The notes under the pieces were generated by a model, which was not told where the DNA came from, made no database searches, and was given only the letters and a program-made list of their open reading frames with translations. The position numbers and the translations under genes were made by a program. A stretch of DNA of 64,000 bases from Corynebacterium sp. p3-SID1056 (GTDB lineage Bacteria; Actinomycetota; Actinomycetes; Mycobacteriales; Mycobacteriaceae), in contig NZ_JALXXL010000005.1 in assembly GCF_025152525.1 (NCBI RefSeq), positions 62,001 through 126,000 on the forward strand, in the 5' to 3' direction. The stretch's first letter is position 1. Every line of letters starts with the position of its first letter. Below, one piece after another: positions 34,119-45,865 of this stretch.

Positions 34119-35171
34119 CTATGCACGGCCTGCGCGAGTTGGCTGCTGCTGCGGTGCGCAGCAACCGGTGCGGCACGGGGCGCCATTTTCGGTGCATCCC
34201 TGGACGGTGACCGTCGATAAGCTCGGGGGCACCTCTCGCCGCGCGACTGCCTCGGCGAGATCGACCACCAGCGCGGCGAACTCGCGCGTCAACCCCACAG
34301 TGGCAACCCGGTCAAGGCTCACGCCTTGCGCTTCGCAGGCCTGCTTGAGCTCGGTATCGAGGTCCCACACGACCTCCATGTGGTCGGTGAGAAACCCGAT
34401 CGGCACGCAAATGAGGTGTTCCATGCCGTCTTCGGCGAGCTCTTGTGCGCGATCGACCACGTCCGGTTCAAGCCACGGAGTCGCGGGATTGCCTGAGCGC
34501 GACTGCCAGACGACCTCATAGTCGTCGACGCCCGCCCGCTTAGCCACGAGCCGTGCTGCCTCCGCGACTTGCCGCGAGTACAAGTGCGCATCGTCCGGCC
34601 CACCCGAGGCCACGTCTGCCGCGTCAGGAACGCTGTGCGCGGTAAAGAGGACGCGGAAAGCCGTATCTGTTGCACGCTCGACTGCCTCCTTCAAGCGAGC
34701 GGCGACTTGGTCGATGAAACGCTCGTGACCAAAGAACTGCCAAAGCTTGGTAAAGGTCACGTCTGGCGCAACTTCGCGCATGCGCACAATGTCCTCGTCG
34801 TACTGTCGGCAGGCGGAATAACCGCCCCAGGCGCTCGTGGCAAACACCAAGACGTTGTGTTTGCCGTCGGCCGCCAACTGTTTCGCGGTGTCCTCAGCAA
34901 GCGGGTGCCAGTTGCGGTTGCCGAAATATACCGGGAGCTCGATCTCGCGCAGTTGAAGCTCCGCCTCAATGTTGGAAATCAGCGTGCGGTTTTGCTGGTT
35001 AATCGGGCTCACGCCACCGAAGTGGTAGTAGTGCTCGCCCACCTTCGCGAGCCGCTCTTTCGGGATGCCGCGGCCGCGAGTCACGTTCTCCAGAAATGGA
35101 AGGACCTCGTCCTCTCCCTCGGGGCCACCGAAAGAAAGGACGAGGAGTGCATCGTAGTCATCAAGCTTCAT
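34119..35171 (-). CDS. hemH: Ferrochelatase (coproporphyrin III type, CpfC/HemH)
   Basis: 350 residues. Inserts iron into the porphyrin; in actinobacteria the substrate is coproporphyrin III. Landmarks: LLVLSFGGPEGEDEV at the N-terminus, YYHFGGVSPINQQN near 50, LFTAHSVPDAAD near 187 (active-site His) and ICVPIGFLTDHMEVVWDLD near 260. A Cys at about 121 and a C-terminal cluster C-x6-C-x3-C-C at about 326-338 fit the [2Fe-2S] ligands of actinobacterial ferrochelatases. ATG 35171 follows TACGAT by seven bases. The SUF genes downstream could supply its cluster. Confidence 0.95.
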   Translation of the reverse strand: MKLDDYDALLVLSFGGPEGEDEVLPFLENVTRGRGIPKERLAKVGEHYYHFGGVSPINQQNRTLISNIEAELQLREIELPVYFGNRNWHPLAEDTAKQLAADGKHNVLVFATSAWGGYSACRQYDEDIVRMREVAPDVTFTKLWQFFGHERFIDQVAARLKEAVERATDTAFRVLFTAHSVPDAADVASGGPDDAHLYSRQVAEAARLVAKRAGVDDYEVVWQSRSGNPATPWLEPDVVDRAQELAEDGMEHLICVPIGFLTDHMEVVWDLDTELKQACEAQGVSLDRVATVGLTREFAALVVDLAEAVARREVPPSLSTVTVQGCTENGAPCRTGCCAPQQQPTRAGRA

Positions 35172-35178
35172 GCCACCA

Positions 35179-35184
35179 ATCGTA
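35179..35184 (-). promoter_or_regulatory. Putative -10 element of hemH
   Basis: TACGAT on the minus strand, seven bases before the ATG. Confidence 0.4.
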
Positions 35185-35214
35185 AATGAGCGCGGTGGCA
35201 TGAAGCGCGAGCCC

Positions 35215-37029
35215 CTAGAGGAGTCGCACCGCCATTGGCGCCATACCGGAATAGCGGACAGGAGCAATTTGCACGTTCTGGCCAGCCTGCGGCGCCTCGA
35301 TCATCGTGCCGTCTCCAAGGTAAATAGCGACGTGCTGGTTGCCACCAGGGCCCCAGAAGAGCAGGTCGCCGCGCTTGGCTTCGCTCGCCGGGACCTGCGT
35401 ACCGCGCTGGTACTGGTAGCCTGTGTAGTGCGGCAGCGAGATACCCACGCCCGCGAAGGCGTACAGCACCAGGCCGGAGCAGTCGAACCCGGAAACGCTA
35501 CCGCCATCGACGCCAGTCGTCGGACCGTTTGCGTCGCCGCCACCCCATACATACGGCGTGCCAATCATGGCTTGGGCGCGCGAGATCACAGTTTCGATAG
35601 AGCCGGAGCTGGTCGTGGAAACCGCGCCGGAGACCTCATCCGAGACCGAAGCAGCAGTGCCGACCTCAGGCAGCAAGGACGCGAGGGAATCGCTGACCTC
35701 CGGGCTGGCGTAGCTGTCAGAAGTCGGGTTCACCTCTGCTGCTTCGCCGCCAAGCGCGTTGCTCAGCCCGCCAGCAAAGGCGGCGATGATTTCACTGTTG
35801 CTCGACCCGCCATAAGGGTTGTCTAGACTCGTGTGGTCGGCCTGGCTCGATCCGACCATGGCCGCAGCGGCCACAATGCTTGCCGCCGCCGCGATCGTCT
35901 CTTCGGAGATATCGAGGTTACTCGACATCCCAGTGGCATTGCCGGCCTCGGTCGCACCTTCAGCGGGATCGTCGGCGGGGGCGGTCTGGAGCGACTCGCC
36001 GTTGGCGTTTGCTGCAGTGGTAAGTGCCTGCGCCACGGTCTCGGAGCTCAACGAAGCAACTGCGGGGTCGATCTCGGCAGCGTGCTGCTCGACACGGACG
36101 ACGACATCTTCGGGTACATCATCGGCAGTGACCTGCTGTTCGGGAGCGACCGGATGAGCTGGCTGGTTCTCAGCCGGTGCCGCGGTCTCGCCGTTCGCGC
36201 CACTTTCCTCGTCATTGGTGGCCGCCACAGCTTGGTCGCCTGCGGGAATATCCGTCTCAGCGTTGACTGCCTCGCCTGCGCGCTGCTGATCCAGCTCAGC
36301 CTGCGCGGCATCCAGCTCGGACTGGGCGGCATCACGCTGCGATTGCTCTTGAGCAAGCTCAGTAGTGGCCGAGTCGAGCAGGGCGCGAACTTCGGACTCG
36401 GCTGCCTCCGCTTCAGCTGCGGTGGCCGAGGCATGCTCGCTTGCCTCGCGCTGGGTAGCTTCGTCGTTCGCGGCCTCCACGCGGGCGCGCTCGACCTCCT
36501 CGAGCTTTGCCCGGCGTTCCTCGGTGCGCTGTCGCAGATAGAGGGAGCGATCGAGGACGTCCTTTTGATCGTCCCCACTCAAGGCGAAGTCAAGGTTATT
36601 GGATTGACCAGCACCGCGATACTGAGAACGAGTAACTTCGTCCAACGCCTTGCGCGCTTCGACAACGGCTTCCTCAGAGGCCGCGAGGCGTTTTTTCGCT
36701 TCTTCTGCACCGCGTCGTGCCTGCTCGGCTCGTGCGCGTGAGTCCTGGAGGTCAACCAGCGCGCGGTTCACCTGTTCTTGCAAATCGCCGATGTTGAGGT
36801 TGAGTCGATCGATGTTGGACTGCGCCTGCGAAATGTTTGCAACAAGTTCCGTCATCGACGCGGGAGCACCGACTGCAGCGGGGCTGATCAGGGGTGCCGC
36901 CAGGGACAGGGTTGTTGTGCACGCGACAACGCCAAAGGTGGTGCGCGCCTTCCGACTTGCGCGCGTGGGACGCACAGCCGACGAGGCTCCACCCTGGGTA
37001 AATCGCGTGAACCGTGATGGTTCGACCAC
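35215..37029 (-). CDS. Secreted NlpC/P60 peptidoglycan endopeptidase
   Basis: 604 residues. Signal peptide (about 1-55: long basic head, then GVVACTTTLSLAAPLISPAAVGA), a coiled-coil domain (about 58-240), a long Ala/Glu/Thr/Pro-rich linker (about 245-460) and a C-terminal NlpC/P60 domain. Catalytic Cys is in GFDCSGLVLYAF, His in QHVAIYLG, and Glu of TMIEAPQ is the likely third residue. It cleaves D-Glu-diaminopimelate bonds in stem peptides during cell separation, as RipA/Cg1735-type enzymes do. The GTG start has GAGGAGCC eight bases upstream. A probable c-di-AMP riboswitch precedes it. Confidence 0.93.
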   Translation of the reverse strand: MVEPSRFTRFTQGGASSAVRPTRASRKARTTFGVVACTTTLSLAAPLISPAAVGAPASMTELVANISQAQSNIDRLNLNIGDLQEQVNRALVDLQDSRARAEQARRGAEEAKKRLAASEEAVVEARKALDEVTRSQYRGAGQSNNLDFALSGDDQKDVLDRSLYLRQRTEERRAKLEEVERARVEAANDEATQREASEHASATAAEAEAAESEVRALLDSATTELAQEQSQRDAAQSELDAAQAELDQQRAGEAVNAETDIPAGDQAVAATNDEESGANGETAAPAENQPAHPVAPEQQVTADDVPEDVVVRVEQHAAEIDPAVASLSSETVAQALTTAANANGESLQTAPADDPAEGATEAGNATGMSSNLDISEETIAAAASIVAAAAMVGSSQADHTSLDNPYGGSSNSEIIAAFAGGLSNALGGEAAEVNPTSDSYASPEVSDSLASLLPEVGTAASVSDEVSGAVSTTSSGSIETVISRAQAMIGTPYVWGGGDANGPTTGVDGGSVSGFDCSGLVLYAFAGVGISLPHYTGYQYQRGTQVPASEAKRGDLLFWGPGGNQHVAIYLGDGTMIEAPQAGQNVQIAPVRYSGMAPMAVRLL

Positions 37030-37067
37030 GAAAAGGGCTCCTCACGCCGCGCATCAACGCATGCGAA

Positions 37068-37240
37068 ACACATCAAGGGCTTCCGCACCCTGACGGCGTT
37101 CACGAACGGGTGACTAGCCCGTAGCCTTGACGCGCAGCCGTAGAAAGTTGACTACTGATGCTGGCCCGCGAGAGCTACCTCCCACCGCTCGTTCCCCGGT
37201 TCATCCTTGGCGTGCTTCCCCACATGCCCGAATTATCCGA
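37068..37240 (-). ncRNA. Probable c-di-AMP (ydaO/yuaA) riboswitch upstream of the NlpC/P60 gene
   Basis: The leader of the hydrolase gene carries the conserved ydaO blocks in order on the minus strand: GTGGGGAAGCACG, then CCGGGGAACGA, a GC-rich variable stem, and near the 3' side CCCG...GAACGCCGTCAG followed by GCGGAAGCC. These match the GGGGAACCA and CCGTCAG...GTAAGC core of the family. In actinobacteria this riboswitch is known upstream of cell-wall hydrolase genes (NlpC/P60, rpf) and turns them off when c-di-AMP is high. Boundaries are approximate. Confidence 0.65.
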
Positions 37241-37538
37241 CACTGCATCGCGTGACTAGCGCGTTGCAGCAGGTGAGTACGAGACGATTGAGTGCAGTAA
37301 CGACTCACGAGCCGACATGGAGACCATACGACACGTAATCATCCTGTTGCACAATCTTTATCTCAATTCACAGCAGTCAAGGCTTTTCCCATGAACCAAA
37401 ATGGCCACACGCTGCACATTTCTCCGCCGCCCCCAAGGGTGTGATCTTGCACACATTGTGTAACGCGCGCACAAAGAAGCGCTGCCCCGCCCTCGCGTCA
37501 AGGGCGGAACGGCGCGACACTACTTCATGCAGATTGAC
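37241..37538. other. Promoter side of the NlpC/P60 leader and downstream flank of the DUF6676 gene
   Basis: About 300 bases with no gene. AT-richer patches at 37320-37400 probably hold the hydrolase promoter (candidate minus-strand boxes TTGACT, TTGTGC and TATGGT, none with ideal spacing). No clear terminator for the upstream gene was found. Confidence 0.4.
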
Positions 37539-38018
37539 CTACACGGGCTGACGGGCACGCCGCCAGGTGGTGGCAACTACCCCGCCGACGATGAGTGCCC
37601 CAAAGAGGGCGAGTAGCAACCATGGCACGTCAAAGTCGGCCGCCGCTTCGGCGAAGTCAACGAGGCCTTGAGGGTAATCGGGTTGCGCAATCATCGCGCG
37701 TTGGCCCGCGTCGATAGATGCCCGGTCGAGCGTGTCACTCACCGCTAAGGCGACGTGCGGTGTTCTCACGATGACGGTGTCATACCCGCTAGCAATGAGA
37801 AGATCTTGGGCTACATCGCGCAGGTCCGGCACATGCGCCGGGGTTTGCTCTAAGACAACTAGTCCCGTTGTGCCCAGCTCGTCAGTAGGTGCCACATTGA
37901 GCGCGTCGCGCATGGCAGCCTCGAGCGGCGCGTTGACGGGGTTTTCTGTACCAAAAGCGATACCGTCGGCTGCAAGCTGCCCCTCGAGGTCGGCCATGTC
38001 TATCTCGGATGGAATCAT
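37539..38018 (-). CDS. DUF6676-family membrane protein (Rv1476-like)
   Basis: 159 residues. Soluble, outward or inward alpha/beta domain (about 1-115), then one membrane helix near 128-148 (WLLLALFGALIVGGVVATT) and a short Arg-rich tail. It resembles the actinobacterial family encoded just upstream of ripA-type NlpC/P60 genes (Rv1476). Function unknown; location suggests a link to cell-wall hydrolase activity. ATG 38018 has AAGGAG seven bases upstream; the longer open frame is not used. Confidence 0.8.
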   Translation of the reverse strand: MIPSEIDMADLEGQLAADGIAFGTENPVNAPLEAAMRDALNVAPTDELGTTGLVVLEQTPAHVPDLRDVAQDLLIASGYDTVIVRTPHVALAVSDTLDRASIDAGQRAMIAQPDYPQGLVDFAEAAADFDVPWLLLALFGALIVGGVVATTWRRARQPV

Positions 38019-38296
38019 CGGACGCTCCTTTGCATTTCGGCATCGCACGCCGCAGCCCCGTGACCTTTTGGGCGCAACACATCAGCAGTGTATCCGCCTG
38101 GACAGCTGCCGACGTGCGCCCCACGCCGAGACAATCCACGCAAATGGGGGTGAGATCGCGCACGTCCCAAATGGCATACTCCGGCGGATGATTCCGGCAA
38201 TCACCCCCGTCTAGTGGGAATACATGTCCGCTCGCAGCGTAGTGAGGCGTACCCACCTTGCTTGTATCACGGACACTTGCAGCGCGCCTACATAAA
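38019..38296. other. Intergenic region between the DUF6676 gene and acn
   Basis: Divergent promoter region of about 280 bases; overlapping open frames here lack support. No protein-coding signal seen. Contains the upstream part of the acn control region. Confidence 0.45.
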
Positions 38297-38319
38297 CATA
38301 ACGTACGTACTGTTATTAT
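38297..38319 (+). promoter_or_regulatory. AcnR operator and acn promoter
   Basis: CATAACGTACGTACTG (38297-38312) matches the corynebacterial AcnR consensus CAGNACNNNCGTACTG at every fixed position but one. TATTAT at 38314-38319 directly follows and may be the -10. AcnR represses acn in C. glutamicum; acnR is the next gene after acn here. Confidence 0.75.
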
Positions 38320-38402
38320 GGGCACGGAACCGTGAGAGGTCGCATACTATTGAAGGTTGACCATCACGTGTCATAGTTCCCAGATTTGGATAACGACGAG
38401 AA

Positions 38403-41195
<2,793 letters not shown>

Positions 41196-41211
41196 GACCT
41201 TGACCCTGTAG

Positions 41212-41252
41212 GAGGGGTAGCTCGGGTTTCAGCCCGAGCACCCCTCTTCTTT
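41212..41252 (+). terminator. Rho-independent terminator after acn
   Basis: Stem GAGGGGT-A-GCTCGGG paired with CCCGAGC-ACCCCTC, six-base loop, followed by TTCTTTT. Confidence 0.93.
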
Positions 41253-41297
41253 TGCTTTACCCGCGCCCCAACTCACACAGGAAGGATCGCACTGCGT

Positions 41298-41864
41298 ATG
41301 CCCATCGTCAGCGAGAGCGAACTGACTCGTCGTCGGCAGGAAATCATCGACTCCGCACGCCTGTGCTTCGCCCATTACGGCTTCGAGGGTGCCACCGTGG
41401 CCAAGCTCGAACAGGCCACCGGAAAAACGCGCGGTGCGATCTTCCACCACTTTGCAGACAAGGAGGCGCTCTTCCTTGCCATCGCAAGCGAAGACGCGAA
41501 GCGCCAGGCCGAGGTCGTGAGCAACCAGGGGCTCGTTGAGGTGATGCGCGACATGCTGCACCACCGGGAGAAGAACGACTGGTTCGTCACCCGCGCAGAA
41601 ATCGTGCGCAAGCTGCGCACCGACCCGGAGTTTGAGAAGCGGTGGCGCGCCCACCAAGAGGTGCTAGACAAAGCTGTCCACGAGCGCATCGTGTCCAATC
41701 AGGCAACACGCGAAGACGTGTCTACCGACGTGGTGCAAACCTACCTGGAGACGGTTTTCGAAGGCTTCGTGGTCAAGCTGGCCGCCGGTGAGCCAGTCGA
41801 ACGGCTCGAAGCGATGCTCTCGCTGGTCGAGCAGTCTGTACGGAGCCCGTTTAGTACAAAATAG
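41298..41864 (+). CDS. acnR: TetR-family repressor of aconitase, AcnR
   Basis: 188 residues. N-terminal TetR helix-turn-helix (about 10-55: RRQEIIDSARLCFAHYGFEGATV, GKTRGAIFHHFADKEALF) and a helical effector domain. AcnR represses acn in C. glutamicum, and citrate with metal relieves binding. The ATG 41298 follows AGGAAGGA. Gene order acn-acnR with the operator upstream of acn is conserved in the genus. Confidence 0.95.
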   Translation: MPIVSESELTRRRQEIIDSARLCFAHYGFEGATVAKLEQATGKTRGAIFHHFADKEALFLAIASEDAKRQAEVVSNQGLVEVMRDMLHHREKNDWFVTRAEIVRKLRTDPEFEKRWRAHQEVLDKAVHERIVSNQATREDVSTDVVQTYLETVFEGFVVKLAAGEPVERLEAMLSLVEQSVRSPFSTK

Positions 41865-41875
41865 ACTAAGCGGTA

Positions 41876-41881
41876 TAGAAT
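41876..41881 (+). promoter_or_regulatory. Putative -10 element of the amidotransferase gene
   Basis: TAGAAT, seven bases before the ATG at 41889. Confidence 0.45.
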
Positions 41882-41888
41882 TGCCGCT

Positions 41889-42644
41889 ATGTCCAAGCTG
41901 CTTTTCCTCTCCTTGCGCCAAGGCGAGCTCGCCTATGAGGTCGCACGTGCCGAATACCACGACGTACTCAAGGCCACAGGCTTAAGCGAGGTTGACGTCG
42001 AACTGCAGATCCTCGACAAGCTCGACGAGGAGGTCGGTTCGCTCGATAACGTGAGCGGCATCATCGTTGGCGGTAGCTCGCTGAACATTAGCAATGCGGA
42101 ATACTCGCCGTGGCAGCGCCACATTCACGAGGTGCTCGCTGGCGTGGTGGACTCGGGGCTCCCCGTCTTCTTCGTTTGCTTCGGCTTTTCGTGGCTTGTC
42201 GACCACCTCGGCGGCACCGTCGGCCACTCACACCCCGAGGACTCAGGCCCCACCGAGGTCATGCTCAGCGACGCCGCGCACAGCGATCCCCTCTTACAGG
42301 GCTCCGCGGCGCGTTTTACCGCACTGACCGGTCACACCGAGAACCCGGACGAAGACAGCTTGCCCGCTGCACTTACCGTGCTCGCGACCGGGCCGAGCTG
42401 CCCGGTCCAAATCGTGCGCTACGGAGAGCAGGTGTGGGCCACCCAGTTCCACGCAGAGATGGATGCGGAAGCGATGCACACGCGCATGGATTTCTTCTAC
42501 GACTACGGGTATTTCCCCGCGGCCCAATACGCCCGTATCGTGGCCGACCTACCGAACCATGATGTGGCGTGGGCAAACGCAATCTTGCGGAACTTTGCGC
42601 AGTATTGCTTTAAACGCAGCCCTGCCCACGCGCCGCGTGTGTGA
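41889..42644 (+). CDS. Class I glutamine amidotransferase-like protein
   Basis: 251 residues. GATase-1 fold: IIVGGSSLNIS near residue 57, nucleophile elbow FFVCFGFSWL with Cys near 98, and catalytic His in VWATQFHAEMD near 195. The usual Gly after the Cys is Phe (CFG rather than CxG with small residues), but the triad seems intact. No synthetase partner is adjacent, so it is a GuaA-like stand-alone amidotransferase of unknown acceptor, found after acnR in C. glutamicum too. Leaderless start likely. Confidence 0.86.
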   Translation: MSKLLFLSLRQGELAYEVARAEYHDVLKATGLSEVDVELQILDKLDEEVGSLDNVSGIIVGGSSLNISNAEYSPWQRHIHEVLAGVVDSGLPVFFVCFGFSWLVDHLGGTVGHSHPEDSGPTEVMLSDAAHSDPLLQGSAARFTALTGHTENPDEDSLPAALTVLATGPSCPVQIVRYGEQVWATQFHAEMDAEAMHTRMDFFYDYGYFPAAQYARIVADLPNHDVAWANAILRNFAQYCFKRSPAHAPRV

Positions 42645-42647
42645 GGC

Positions 42648-43376
42648 TTAGCGGCCCAAGTCGCGCACCGGAACGCTACCGTTCTGGAACTCAAAGGGGT
42701 TCGGCACCCCGGAGATGTCCTCGCGGCCGACAAGCTCCACGATGACCTCCGCTACGAGTTCGCGAGAAGTCTGCGGGTGTCCGGCATCGTCGCGGTCGGC
42801 GGAGATGGGTGCGAAGCCGGGCACGGGGCCGTCGACAAGCATTCCGGGCCCAAGGATGACCTGGGGCAGGTCGCTTTCCATCAACTGCAAATCCACTGCC
42901 TTCTTGGCTTCGACGTAGGCATACCAGGACCCGCCGTCATCTTCCGCTGTGGCGAAGCGCGCACCCGCATAGGACACCATGAGGAAGCGGGGGCTGACCT
43001 CGAGTTGCTCGAGGGCTTCAACGACACGCAGCGCCGCGTCCCGATCGACCGCGTAGGTCCGCTCGGCAGAACCACCACCCGCGCCCGCGGACCACACCAC
43101 GACGTCGTACTGTCCTAAGAGCTCGGCCCACTGCGCGACCGAGAGTTCGGTGATGTCTTGCACCAAGGCGCGCGCACCGGCCTGCTCGATGCGCTCGACG
43201 TGCGCCGGGTTGCGCACAAGCCCCGTGACGTCGTGGCCCTGCTGAGCCAACCACGGCACCGAGTGGCGGCTCACGTTGCCGCCTGCGCCAATGACGAGCA
43301 CCTTTCCTGTGCGCTCGGCGCGAGCGCTCAACGTGGTTTCAATTGCTGTGTCTGTTGCATCACAAGAGTGAGTCAT
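42648..43376 (-). CDS. NAD(P)-binding Rossmann protein (atypical SDR)
   Basis: 242 residues. Dinucleotide-binding motif VLVIGAGGNVSRHSVPWLAQQGHDVTGLVR-like region near 27 (GxGGxxG), then VVVWSAGAGG, LMVSYAGARF and the Tyr/Lys-like pair YAYVEAKKAVD near 145. Belongs to the NAD(P)H-binding family (SDR_a5/NmrA-like); reaction unknown. Starts at ATG 43376, seven bases after TACGGT; longer in-frame upstream sequence is not used. Convergent with the amidotransferase gene, three bases apart. Confidence 0.85.
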   Translation of the reverse strand: MTHSCDATDTAIETTLSARAERTGKVLVIGAGGNVSRHSVPWLAQQGHDVTGLVRNPAHVERIEQAGARALVQDITELSVAQWAELLGQYDVVVWSAGAGGGSAERTYAVDRDAALRVVEALEQLEVSPRFLMVSYAGARFATAEDDGGSWYAYVEAKKAVDLQLMESDLPQVILGPGMLVDGPVPGFAPISADRDDAGHPQTSRELVAEVIVELVGREDISGVPNPFEFQNGSVPVRDLGR

Positions 43377-43383
43377 GGCACCC

Positions 43384-43389
43384 ACCGTA
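43384..43389 (-). promoter_or_regulatory. Putative -10 element of the NAD(P)-binding protein gene
   Basis: TACGGT on the minus strand, seven bases before its ATG. Confidence 0.4.
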
Positions 43390-43462
43390 ACGAAAACGCT
43401 GAAATCGCCGTGCGGCTCCCGGCTGCGCGCTATTCCCCAACCCCGCACTAAGATGAAGCACT

Positions 43463-43732
43463 ATGCACGCAATCATTACGACTACCGGCCCGGACCGCGT
43501 CGGCATCATCGCCGCTGTCGCAGGTGCCGCCGCGGAACGCAACCTCAACATCCTCGACGTATCCCAGACCCTGATGGACAACTACTTCACCATGGTGATG
43601 CGCGTCGCCCTCCCAGACGACACCCCTGACATGGGCGAACTGCAGACGCACCTCGCGGCCGTCGGCGACACGCTCGGGGTCATCGTGCGAATCCAGTCCG
43701 AAGATCTCTTCACCGCGATGAACGAGGTCTAG
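43463..43732 (+). CDS. ACT-domain protein (UPF0237 type)
   Basis: 89 residues, a single ACT domain: [34 protein letters not shown]. Such domains bind amino acids or other small ligands. TAAGAT ends eight bases before the ATG. It is 14 bases upstream of the UPF0210 gene; the two are paired in many bacteria, suggesting the ACT protein regulates its partner. Confidence 0.9.
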   Translation: MHAIITTTGPDRVGIIAAVAGAAAERNLNILDVSQTLMDNYFTMVMRVALPDDTPDMGELQTHLAAVGDTLGVIVRIQSEDLFTAMNEV

Positions 43733-43746
43733 GGGTACACACGACG

Positions 43747-45117
43747 ATGGCAACAGATTTCGACTTCAAATCGGGCCACATCCTCGACGTCATTCGGATG
43801 ATCGAGGACTACCGCCTGGATATCCGTACCGTGACCATGGGTATCTCGCTGATCGGCTGCACCCGATCGTCTATGGAGGCGACCTGCCAGGCCGTCTACG
43901 ACCGGGTCACCACCCGGGCCGCTCGACTGGTGGAAGTGTGCGAAGGCATTGAGCGGGAGCTGGGCATCCCGATCGTGAACAAGCGCATTTCCGTCTCCCC
44001 TGTCTCGCTTGTCGCGGCGGGTGTCGATGGCAACCCCGTGGACATCGCACGCGCTCTGGATAAGGCTGCGTCTGAGCTGGGCGTCAACTTCGTTGGTGGA
44101 TACTCGGCGCTCGTGGAAAAGGGCGAAACCTCCTCGGACCGGAGGCTGATCGATTCCATTCCCGAGGCGCTGAGTACCACCCAGGCGGTGTGCGGCTCCG
44201 TCAACGTTGGCACGTCACGCGCAGGCATCAACATGGACGCCGTCGCGCGCATGGGTGAGGTGGTCAAAGAAGCCGCCGAGCTGACCAAGGACGAGTCCTC
44301 GATAGCTTGCGCAAAGCTTGTCGTCTTTGCCAACGCAGTCGGTGACAACCCGTTCATGGCCGGCGCGTTTCACGGCATCGAGGAGCCCGATACCGTCATT
44401 TCCGTCGGCGTCTCTGGCCCGGGTGTCGTGGATAACGCAATCACCCCGCTCTCGGGTGCCTCCTTAAACGAGATCGCCGAGGAGATCAAGAAGGCCGCAT
44501 TCAAGATCACCCGCGCCGGTCAGCTCGTCGGCAGCATGGCTGCCGAGCGGCTCGGCGTGCCGTTCGGTATCGTCGACCTCTCGCTCGCCCCCACCGCGGA
44601 AGTCGGCGACTCCGTGGCGCACATTCTCGAGCGCATCGGCCTCGAGCAGGTCGGGACCCACGGCACCACCGCGGCACTGGCGCTGCTCAACGACGCGGTA
44701 AAGAAGGGCGGCATGATGGCCTGCTCCCGCGTCGGCGGTTTGTCCGGCTCTTTCATCCCGGTCTCCGAGGACCAGGGCATGATCGATGCGGTGCGCTCCG
44801 GCTCGATTAGCATGGACAAGCTCGAGGCCATGACCTCGATCTGCTCCGTCGGGTTCGACATGATCGCGATCCCGGGTGACACGCCCGCAGAGACGATTTC
44901 GGGCATGATCGCCGACGAGGCCGCAATCGGCATCATGAACCATAAGACCACCGCGGCGCGCCTCATCCCGGTCCCCGGCACGAAACCGGGCGATGAGGTC
45001 AACTTCGGCGGGTTGCTCGGGTATGCGCCGGTGATCCCGGTCAACACTCGCAGCAGCGCGGAGATGATCCAGCGCGGCGGCTTTATCCCGGCTCCGGTGC
45101 ACGGCTTTAGAAACTAA
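43747..45117 (+). CDS. UPF0210 (PFL-like/DUF711) protein
   Basis: 456 residues, full-length member of the UPF0210 family, which has a pyruvate-formate-lyase-like barrel without a known reaction. Recognisable blocks: [12 protein letters not shown] near residue 33, [15 protein letters not shown] near 75, [14 protein letters not shown] near 113, VGSGPGVV-like [13 protein letters not shown] near 225 and [22 protein letters not shown] segment near 320. No glycyl-radical loop is evident. Co-transcribed with the ACT protein. Confidence 0.92.
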   Translation: MATDFDFKSGHILDVIRMIEDYRLDIRTVTMGISLIGCTRSSMEATCQAVYDRVTTRAARLVEVCEGIERELGIPIVNKRISVSPVSLVAAGVDGNPVDIARALDKAASELGVNFVGGYSALVEKGETSSDRRLIDSIPEALSTTQAVCGSVNVGTSRAGINMDAVARMGEVVKEAAELTKDESSIACAKLVVFANAVGDNPFMAGAFHGIEEPDTVISVGVSGPGVVDNAITPLSGASLNEIAEEIKKAAFKITRAGQLVGSMAAERLGVPFGIVDLSLAPTAEVGDSVAHILERIGLEQVGTHGTTAALALLNDAVKKGGMMACSRVGGLSGSFIPVSEDQGMIDAVRSGSISMDKLEAMTSICSVGFDMIAIPGDTPAETISGMIADEAAIGIMNHKTTAARLIPVPGTKPGDEVNFGGLLGYAPVIPVNTRSSAEMIQRGGFIPAPVHGFRN

Positions 45118-45129
45118 GCCACGCTTCCC

Positions 45130-45160
45130 TTGACCCTCACATTATGTGAGGGTTTAGGTT
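45130..45160 (+). promoter_or_regulatory. MerR-type promoter with operator dyad
   Basis: TTGACC (45130-45135) and TAGGTT (45155-45160) are separated by 19 bases, as in MerR-activated promoters. The perfect dyad CCCTCACAT-T-ATGTGAGGG (45134-45152) fills the spacer. The regulator's GTG follows six bases after the -10, so the mRNA is leaderless and the regulator probably controls itself and the next gene. Confidence 0.75.
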
Positions 45161-45166
45161 TATCAT

Positions 45167-45865
45167 GTGAAGATTTCAGATGTCGCGGCGGCCGCCGGCT
45201 GCTCGGTGCGCTCCGTCCGCCACCTGCACGAAAGCGGTGCAGTTGCCGAGCCCGCCCGTACCAGTGGCAACTACCGCGAGTATTCGATCAGCGATCTTGC
45301 GGCAGTCGTGCGGGCTCGCGCGCTTATCGACGCCGGCGTGCCCGTCGCCGACGCCGCAGCCGAGAATACGAGTGAAGCGGTCCAGCGCGCCCTCGCGCAG
45401 CTCGATACCCGCATCGCGCACCTGAAGCGCCAACGCGCGCGACTGGCCATGCTTGCCGCGCACCCCTCGGGCACGCCGGAGGATATCCGCGAAGCACTGC
45501 GTAATGTCTTCGAATCCCCAGAGGCGCTGCATCGAGAACTGGACGCGTGGGACCTCATGGCGCTGACCGGGGTTGCCACCCACGCCACGTGGGAGCAGCT
45601 GCGCATGAACCTCGCTGATCCTGAATGTGTGGAGGCGGCACGTACGGCCGCCAAGCTGTGGGAGAAGCTCGGAAAGATGGGGCCAACGGACAGCGACGCT
45701 ACCCCCATCGCCTCACGCTTTCGCGATCTGGTTTCTCATGGGCTGCTCCGCGGAATTGTGCCTACCTTGCAGCCTGGCAACGTCCCACTTGGTGTGCACG
45801 ATGTGCCGGCGAAGGGAGCGCAGCAGGTCGTGCTGCAGGCATTGGCGGAGGACCGCGATGGGTAG
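45167..45865 (+). CDS. MerR-family transcriptional regulator
   Basis: 232 residues. N-terminal MerR winged helix: MKISDVAAAAGCSVRSVRHLHESGAV, then GNYREYSISDLAAVVRARALIDAGV. A coiled coil near 75-105 (RALAQLDTRIAHLKRQRARL) dimerises it, and a helical C-terminal domain (about 110-232) of unknown ligand follows. No metal-binding cysteine pair is visible, so a metal sensor is unlikely. GTG start at 45167, leaderless. Overlaps the next gene by eight bases. Confidence 0.92.
   Translation: MKISDVAAAAGCSVRSVRHLHESGAVAEPARTSGNYREYSISDLAAVVRARALIDAGVPVADAAAENTSEAVQRALAQLDTRIAHLKRQRARLAMLAAHPSGTPEDIREALRNVFESPEALHRELDAWDLMALTGVATHATWEQLRMNLADPECVEAARTAAKLWEKLGKMGPTDSDATPIASRFRDLVSHGLLRGIVPTLQPGNVPLGVHDVPAKGAQQVVLQALAEDRDG

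Noticed and set aside
37882..38325. 147-codon frame on minus in the acn upstream region
   Set aside because: Overlaps the start of the supported DUF6676 gene in another frame and the AcnR operator.
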